DNA of 64,000 nucleotides from Acanthamoeba lenticulata (taxonomy: Eukaryota; Discosea; Longamoebia; Acanthamoebidae), in contig NAVB01000082.1 in NCBI GenBank assembly GCA_002179805.1, forward strand, positions 20,164-84,163, given 5' to 3'. The translations under genes were made by a program, and so were the position numbers. A model generated the notes under the pieces. That model made no database searches, was not told the DNA's origin, and saw only the letters and a list, made by a program, of their open reading frames with translations. This document shows, piece after piece, positions 57,981 through 64,000 of this stretch; positions within the stretch are counted from its first letter, which is position 1; every line of letters begins with the position of its first letter.

Positions 57981-58426
57981 GTGCAATGGCCTGCGCAGAA
58001 GATTCCACCGATGCGGCGTCCATTGCGGTGTAGGCGTCAGTGGACAAGAACGTCAATTCAAATACAGCACCTCCACCTTCTGAAGTAGTCGTGGTTGTGT
58101 TGCGACACCGGGCCGTCATTCTCTCCTGAATTGGCGAGGTGCTTCTTGTTGGTGACTCAATACGAACAGGTTCGCACGCGAATGCAAGAGGAACCCACGA
58201 AGCAGAAGAGGAGGTGGGGTTCCTCGGGTCACCGGGGGCGTGGACCAAGGTCGGGCCAGAGCAAAGGAGAGGTGCCAGCCGACGAACGTGGCCGATGTTC
58301 AGTGCTCGACACCATCCGCGCGTCATCCCGTCTGGCCGACCAGACCACAGCTTGGAGCAACCTTCTCGCCAAACAACAACAAGAAGAAGTGGTGACCACG
58401 GCGACAACGGCTACAAGAACGTAGCA
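57981..58426. other. Intergenic, no gene seen
   Basis: Probable 3' end of the transporter gene and promoter of the armadillo-repeat gene. Confidence 0.45.
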
Positions 58427-60584
58427 ATGCTCAGCTCAAAGAAGAGATCAAGTCATGGGGGTGGAGGAAGCAAGAGGGCCAGCGCCGCAGCACCAGGGCC
58501 TCACAGTACGGCAGAGAGCCTGCTCGAGTACATGGGCGCCCACTCTCGGGACGCCTCCGTCCAAAGCGAGGCCTGCAAGAAGCTGGCGGCGCTCGCCTCC
58601 ACAGAGGACGGGGCACGGAGCGCCGTCGAGGCCGGTGTCCTCGGCAACATCATCGCCGCGATGCGCAATCACTCGACCCACTCGCGGGTGCAGGAGCTCG
58701 CTTGCCTCGCCCTCCGCCGCTTGGCCGCGCATGGTACGTGCCTCTACCGGTCGACAAGCACAGTCACTTGCTTGCTGACTTGGTGCTCCCGGCAGCCACC
58801 TACCGCAGCAAGATTGCAGAGCTGAAGGGCATCCTGTACATCTGCTCGGCCATGCAGAACCACCACGCCAAAGCCTCTGTGCAGGAGCAGGCCTGCGCCG
58901 CCCTCTGGAACCTGAGCATCGGCCACAGTTACGCCCGCGCTCATCCGTCCCCTTCTTCCTTGAGTCGTAACGCGAGAATGGGGGTTTTCTCATTCATTGT
59001 AGGAAAGAACAAGAGCCGCATCTTGAGCGAAGGTGGAGTGGGGTGCATCGTGGAGGCGATGAAGAACCATCCCTTCGCGGCCTCGGTGCAGGAGTACGCG
59101 CTGGGCATCCTGTGGAACCTGGCCCAGCACGGTATGTTTCCTCTCGTGTGGCCGTCGCCAAACAGCGCAGGCGTTGACTCTCCTTGCGCGATGCCGTCAG
59201 ACAAGGGCAGGGCCAAGATCGGCAAGACGGGCGGCGTGACGTATGTGATCGCGGCAATGACCAACCACGCCAGATGCACGCCCGTGCAGGAGCAAGCCTG
59301 CGCCGCCATGTGGAACCTCAGCGCCAGCGGTAAGGCGCCTTCTCTTTTGTTCGTAGATCGTGTCACTCATGATGGTTGTTGGACTGGCGGTGCGGTCAGA
59401 GCTGAATCGGCGGAAGATCGAGGTGCAGGGCGGCATCGCCAAGATCGTCACGGCGATGCTCAATCATCCCTCCAGCGTCAAGGTCCAAGCGCTGGGCTGT
59501 GGCGCACTCCGCACATTGGCGGCAGAGAGTACGGACGGGCTCGCTCTCTTCCTCGTCGTCATCTTAGTTGGTGATCCTGACGCTCATACGCACGCACCCG
59601 CTCAGGCCGGCTGCGGACCCGAATCGGGGACGAGGGCGGCGTGGTGGCCATCCTCGACGCCATGCGAGGCCACGAAGCGGAGCGGGCGGTGCAAGAGCGT
59701 GCTTGCACGGCCCTCCAGTTTCTCGCATCTGAAGGTACGCGCTCAGTTCTCCCTCTGCTAGCCATTGGGCGCTCAGCCGCCAGTCTCTCAACCGCCAGAC
59801 GCGACGAGGGAGATGATCGTCGAGGAGAACGGGATCTTCGCCATCATCAGCGCCATGATCCACCACCTGCTCCACCCCGAGGTGCAAGCGCGCGGTTGCG
59901 AGGCGCTGCAGGAGCTGGCCAAGCACGGTGCGCGCATCGCGTGGATCATCATGGTGGCCACAGTTGTGCTGACGTGCTGGTGCACAGAGGACACCAAGCC
60001 GATGGTGATCGAGGAAGGCGGCATCGCCGCGGTGGTGTCGGCCATGCAGGCCCACAAGGAGCACATTGGCATCCAGCTTGCGGCGCACGAGGCGCTCACC
60101 CTCCTCGTGAACGAGGACAAGAAGGAGGACCTCAAGTCGCGCCTCATCAACAGTGGCACAAGCCGCCTCAGCGGGCGGTTCCTCGCCAGCAGTGTCGGAA
60201 GCAGCATTGGCAGTAGCAGCAGCAAGAAGCAGCATGCCGCCATCGTCCATCCTAGCAAGCAGGTACCCGATCCTGCTGCTGTTGCTACACTCCTGGAGGA
60301 CTGCCAAGAACTGCGTTCTGCTTGAGATGTGCGCGAACGAGCTTGTATAACGCACGGCCGGCGGGCGGGTTCTTCTCTTTCTGAAGGAGGGGCAGCGAAA
60401 GAGAAGGGGCGATCTCAAGGAAGCAGCAGCGGCGAGGGAAGAGAGCGCGACAACAAGCAGCGAAGAGCAGCAGGCGGTGGCGCTCCGCAAGAAGAAGCGG
60501 ACAAAGCGGCGCAGGCTGTGGAAAAAGTCTTCGCCCGACAGCAAGTCAGCCCCGAAGGCAAAGGAAGCCAAGCCTTACGCCTGA
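58427..60584 (+). CDS. Armadillo-repeat protein, about one repeat per exon
   Basis: ATG 58427 starts a basic N terminus, then eight to nine armadillo-like repeats, each of about 42 residues and mostly each in its own exon. Examples of the repeat core are GILYICSAMQNH, GGVGCIVEAMKNHPFAASVQ, GGVTYVIAAMTNH, GGIAKIVTAMLNH, GGVVAILDAMRGH, NGIFAIISAMIHH and GGIAAVVSAMQAH, followed by VQE.AC.ALWNLS type helices. Introns of about 60-75 bases split the repeats at a constant phase. A final GT-AG intron (donor in CAG|GTACCC near 60261, acceptor before 60388) gives a basic tail ending TAY-A at 60584. The family (often called LRR/ARM amoeba proteins) has no firm function; protein binding is expected. Confidence 0.85.
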
Positions 60585-60624
60585 CACGGTGACATGCACC
60601 GCGACAGGAGGCGGAAGCGGGCAG

Positions 60625-61077
60625 TCAATCCAGGTTTAATTTCGATTTCAAATCTGCAAGAACGGGGATCTCGAGCTTGCTTTTCTTTATAGGCCGACCG
60701 CTTTCGGCCAGATTGTTGAGTTTATCCTCGAATTCATGCAGCTGCTCTTGTAGATCGGCCATTTCTTCAAGCAACCGCTCGTGTTCCTCCTTCATTTCCC
60801 CTTCCGCTTCCTTCAACACTGCGATCGCCCTCTTTAACTCGTCATCTTGCGGATTGCCTTTTGTTCCGTATTCTAGCTTCAAGTTCGTCGCTACCTCACG
60901 CCGTACACGCTTTCGTTCTGCCAAGAACTCTCGGTGCAGTCGTTTAATCTCTTCTTCCTTCGAGTTGCGGTACTTCTTGGGAAAGCAGGCCTGGAATTCG
61001 GCCAACGTCAACGCATCCTCAAAGTCAGATTCGAGCAGGTACCGCCGAAGCGCCTCATGCGTGATTTTGTCATCCAT
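60625..61077 (-). CDS. Probable Cnl2/NKP2-family kinetochore protein
   Basis: Single exon of 150 residues. LAEFQACFPKKYRNSKEEEI then LHREFLAERKRVRREVATNL resembles the Cnl2/NKP2 signature (FP..+R...+..LY+.L...R..V...V..NI). The second half is a long coiled coil with heptads. Fungal Cnl2/NKP2 sits in the constitutive centromere network beside CENP-I/K-like subunits. The protein ends with LDLKSKL-type basic/hydrophobic residues at 60625. It is convergent with the armadillo gene, with 40 bp between stops. Other small coiled-coil proteins could show similar patterns. Confidence 0.6.
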   Translation of the reverse strand: MDDKITHEALRRYLLESDFEDALTLAEFQACFPKKYRNSKEEEIKRLHREFLAERKRVRREVATNLKLEYGTKGNPQDDELKRAIAVLKEAEGEMKEEHERLLEEMADLQEQLHEFEDKLNNLAESGRPIKKSKLEIPVLADLKSKLNLD

Positions 61078-61530
61078 TTCTTCACATTAATGGGCCCTGC
61101 TTCTTGGAAATTTGAATTTGGAATTTTCGGCCACGGGATCCCCGACCCAGCAAATTTCGCCCCTCTTGCTGGGGGTAAGCTTGTGTTGTCACTCGACTGG
61201 CGTGCCTCCCCACGAGTACTGCTTGCGTGCCAGCACGACTGACGCGATGCTTGATCCGGATCAAGCGAGATACTACAGTGCAACTGCAAATGGCAGCAGT
61301 GCGATCGACCAGTGTGCCGCCTTGAAAAGTGGTGTAGAAAAGGGTTGTACTTGGTCTCTTCTTCTGTGGCTTCCCGTTCGCCATTCGCCCTGGCCAGGTG
61401 GGTACATCCGACTATAAGAACACAACGTGCACACAAGTTTGTCATACACTTCCAGCTCAAGCTCAAGCTCAAGCACACGCACACGCACACTTCACTACTT
61501 CCTCCTCCAGCAACAACAACCTACTCCATC

Positions 61531-62661
61531 ATGTCCCACAAGGGCCGACAGGGATTTGCTTCGATGCCAAAGGACCAGGTCCGCGCCATCGCCGCCAAGG
61601 GTGGCCGCGCCAGTCACGGCAGCCGCAGCCACCACCGCGGGTTTGAGAACATGCCCAAGGACAGGCTGCGCGCCATCGCTGCCAAGGGCGGTCGTCACAG
61701 CCACGATCACGACTACGATCGTGACGAGGACAAGTACGACTACGACGACGAGAACCAGTACAATGAGGAGGAGGAAGAGGACTACGGTTATCGCCGCCGC
61801 GGCGGCAAGCGGAGCCGGGACGAGTACGATGAGGAAGAGGAGGACCAGGGCTACTCCGACGAGGATGAGGACCAGGGCACCCTGCGCAGAGGCGGCAAGG
61901 GCCGTCAGGGATTCGCCTCGATGCCCAAGGAGCAGGTCCGTGCCATCGCTGCCAAGGGTGGTCGCCACAGCCATGGCGGGCACAAGCGCCAGCGCACCGA
62001 TTACGAGGAAGATGAAGACCAGGGCTACTCGGACGAGGACGAGGACCAGGGCACCCAGCGCAGGAGCGGCAAGGGCCGTCAGGGCTTTGCCTCCATGCCC
62101 AAGGAGCAGGTTCGTGCCATTTCGGCCAAGGGCCGAGCCCATGGCGGCGGCTTCCAGAACATGCCTAAGGACAGGCTGCGCGCCATCGCTGCCAAGGGCG
62201 GTCGTCATAGCCACGATCACGACTACGAACGCGATGAGGAAAACTATGATGAGGAAGATTACAGCGACCAGGAGGAGTACGGCGGTCGCAAGCACTACAA
62301 GGGCCACCGCGGGTTTGAGAACATGCCCAAGGATCGGTTGCGCGCCATCGCCGCCAAGGGCGGTCGCCACAGCCACGACCACGACTACGAACGCGACGAG
62401 GACATTGACGAAGATGAGTCCGACCAGGAGGACTACGACAGCGGCCGCTCCAGTGGAAAGGGCCGCCAGGGCTTCGCATCGATGCCCAAGGAGCAGGTCC
62501 GTGCCATAGCTGCCAAGGGCGGCCGTGCCAGCCACGGTGGCCGTGGTGGCAGCGGTAGCGGTGGCCGCAGGAGCCACCACCACGGATTTGAGGACATGCC
62601 CAAGGAAAGGCTGCGCGCTATCGCTGCCAAGGGCGGTCGCCACAGCCACATCTACCAGTGA
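61531..62661 (+). CDS. KGG-repeat hydrophilic stress-type protein
   Basis: One intronless frame of 376 residues starting at ATG 61531 (MSHKGRQGFASMPK). It contains eight copies of a 20-residue motif that alternate in two forms, GFASMPKEQVRAIAAKGGR and GFENMPKDRLRAIAAKGGR, each followed by a His/Ser or Asp/Glu/Tyr-rich spacer (SHDHDYDRDE; EDQGYSDEDEDQG). The motif is that of the bacterial stress-induced KGG (GsiB/ConJ-like) repeat (RGFAsM....REIA.KGG). The protein is extremely hydrophilic, as in hydrophilins that protect against drying. One copy (the fourth) is degenerate. A role in desiccation or encystment is an inference. Confidence 0.88.
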   Translation: MSHKGRQGFASMPKDQVRAIAAKGGRASHGSRSHHRGFENMPKDRLRAIAAKGGRHSHDHDYDRDEDKYDYDDENQYNEEEEEDYGYRRRGGKRSRDEYDEEEEDQGYSDEDEDQGTLRRGGKGRQGFASMPKEQVRAIAAKGGRHSHGGHKRQRTDYEEDEDQGYSDEDEDQGTQRRSGKGRQGFASMPKEQVRAISAKGRAHGGGFQNMPKDRLRAIAAKGGRHSHDHDYERDEENYDEEDYSDQEEYGGRKHYKGHRGFENMPKDRLRAIAAKGGRHSHDHDYERDEDIDEDESDQEDYDSGRSSGKGRQGFASMPKEQVRAIAAKGGRASHGGRGGSGSGGRRSHHHGFEDMPKERLRAIAAKGGRHSHIYQ

Positions 62662-63393
62662 CGCGGCAGCATTGGCCCTACTTTTCGCCCCTACTTTTAA
62701 ATACACGGTTTGCTGCCACGGGCGGTCGCCACAGAAAAAAAAAAAAAAACTATCCTATTCGTAAGTGTGGGTGGGCCAACAATAAAGCCAAGCGCAGACG
62801 ACTGGGCGAGGTAGTCTCCTGAATTTGCTTCACAACGTCGGTGTGTCGCATACTGTGGTCGACAGCCGCGTCCGCCCGCTGCCGGCCGAGGCCGTGGTGG
62901 GCGCGCGGGCCGTGACGCGGTTCCTCTGCCACACCTTCTTCGCCCACTTCTGCGCTGGCGAGACCCAGACCGATGGCACGCTCGGCGTCGACTTGCCCTG
63001 GAAAAGAACGAATGGGGGAGTCAGTGTGGGCGTCACCGTAACCCACGTCGTCTGTGGGCCATGTGTTTCGCCCACGCGCCCAAAAACAAAAATTTGCCTA
63101 TACTATTTGCGGGTCCCACGTTCGTTCTCTCGCGACTTTCCGAGACACTCCGGCTCGAGCCCAAGCCCCCTCCTTTTCCGGTTCGGGGTGGGCCCTTTTT
63201 CTGGCACACGAAGGCTGGGCTTCTCTCTCTTTCGTCTTTCGTCCCCGCTCTCTTTGCCGTTCGACCTGTCTCTCTCCTCTCGTGTTCGACCTTGTTGCAC
63301 CAGGTTTGTTTGTTGGCGCCAAGAGGTGCATGACGTTTTTGCTCGACCATTTGACCTGACAGAATTTGCACACCTCATTCCAATCTACAGAAG
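62662..63393. other. Intergenic, one doubtful minus-strand exon
   Basis: Includes an A run at 62735-62749. A minus-strand segment at about 62999-62830 has a good acceptor (TTTTCCAG) and a protein-like reading (PSVWVSPAQKWAKKVWQRN), but no further exons are visible. The rest is probably promoter for the TLC gene. Confidence 0.35.
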
Positions 63394-64000
63394 ATGAACT
63401 CGTACTCGGCAGACTGGACCAACAAGCTCGCCAACTTGGTGTTCCAGCATGGGCCTTACCTTGCGGCGTCAACGTTGGTGTGGACGACCATTTACCTCGC
63501 CTCATCGCCCATCTCTCGTCGACTGTCGGCAACCTACCGCGGCTTGCCCTACAAGTTGCAGATGCAGTGGGATAATCGAATCGTTGCTTTGGCCCATGCG
63601 GTTGTTATCTGCTACGCCGCGTTTTGGGGATTCTTCTTCGATGAACCGCTGCTGGCTGATCATCTCCACGGCTACTCCAGCTGGGGCTACGCAACCATGA
63701 TCACGGCTTGCGGCTACTTCATCTGGGACACGGCCATGTGCATCGTCCACTTCAAGGAGTTTCAGCTTGGTTTCCTTCTCCACGGCTTAGGCTGCCTGTT
63801 CACCTTCCTCGGCTCTCTGGTGCGCCGCCTTTGCATTTCGAAATCACCTTTCGCAGCTTCGCGATTTGTTAAAATTTAGTAGCTTCTCCCTCGACTTTCG
63901 ACCTCTGTTCTTACCTGCCCTTCTTCCTCGAATCTTGACACAGGATGGAGTGTTTATGTATTACGGCTACTTTTACCTTTGTACGTTGCACCCGCGAACA
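63394..64000 (+). CDS. TLC-domain (TRAM-LAG1-CLN8) membrane protein, cut by window end
   Basis: ATG 63394 starts a protein with several membrane helices: LAASTLVWTTIYLAS, RLSATYRGLPYKLQMQWDNR (a typical TLC segment), IVALAHAVVICYAAFW, TACGYFIWDTAMCI and LLHGLGCLFTFLGSL. An intron begins near 63820 (GTGCGCC) and ends at 63943 (GACACAG), after which DGVFMYYGYFYL continues to the window edge. The pattern fits TLCD (TMEM56-like) proteins rather than ceramide synthase, as the Lag1 His-rich motif has not appeared so far. They are ER or Golgi membrane proteins linked to lipid balance. Confidence 0.82.

Noticed and set aside
61495..62706. Minus-strand ORF of 403 codons opposite the KGG-repeat gene
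   Set aside because: Shadow of a repetitive, GC-rich plus-strand gene; Val/Ala/Leu repeats mirror the Asp/Lys/Gly codons.
62830..62999. Minus-strand exon that faintly resembles the end of a short-chain dehydrogenase
   Set aside because: Only one exon-like piece, no upstream exons and no catalytic motif visible.

Overview
The window looks like nuclear DNA of an amoebozoan, most likely Acanthamoeba (inferred from gene content and style; no database search was possible). Signs are GC-rich coding sequence, many short GT-AG introns (about 45-150 nt), densely packed genes on both strands, and a set of eukaryotic single-copy genes together with a Cbl-type SH2/RING protein typical of amoebae and animals. 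Most gene models below were built by joining exons whose phases agree and whose joined reading matches a known family.

Left part, about 1-29.8 kb, is accessory and gene-poor. It opens with a Ty1/copia LTR retrotransposon (161-4909) with near-identical LTRs but a damaged gag-pol. Next come a spliced gene of unknown function with a U-box coding segment lying antisense in one intron (5452-7848), a spliced gene for a secreted single-pass membrane protein with a beta-helix repeat ectodomain (10091-12931), an intronless D12-class DNA adenine methyltransferase (13905-14870), a non-autonomous inverted-repeat element (16019-16563), a decayed topoisomerase II (17154-18870), a decayed F-box/Rho GTPase gene (19480-20433), a truncated Fanzor/TnpB-type nuclease (21217-23040), a large Ser/Pro/Thr-rich membrane protein with three frameshifts (23839-27601), a palindromic dispersed repeat, a 21-bp minisatellite and transposase-like debris. 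The part ends at a 5'-truncated GH13 alpha-amylase-type gene (29772-30966).

Right part, about 31-64 kb, is a compact housekeeping block: DNAAF10/WDR92, a GT64 exostosin-type glycosyltransferase, an EF-hand/MICAL flavin monooxygenase, BAG6, a CCCH/CCHC zinc-finger protein, ribosomal protein eL20, histidine ammonia-lyase, a Cbl-like E3 ligase, an SH3/coiled-coil protein, TTC27, HMCES, an NRAMP metal transporter, an armadillo-repeat protein, a probable Cnl2/NKP2 kinetochore protein, a KGG-repeat hydrophilic protein and the start of a TLC-domain membrane protein. Several neighbours are convergent, and one pair (GT64 and MICAL) overlaps by 8 bp in coding sequence.

There is no operon logic. Functional themes are protein quality control (BAG6, DNAAF10, TTC27), tyrosine-kinase signalling (Cbl, SH3), actin redox control (MICAL) and DNA-damage protection (HMCES). 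The strongest leads for novelty are the EF-hand/MICAL fusion, the F-box/Rho fusion remnant, the Fanzor relic, the D12 methyltransferase, the palindromic repeat family, the KGG-repeat protein, and a copia element whose pol is broken only by TGA codons.
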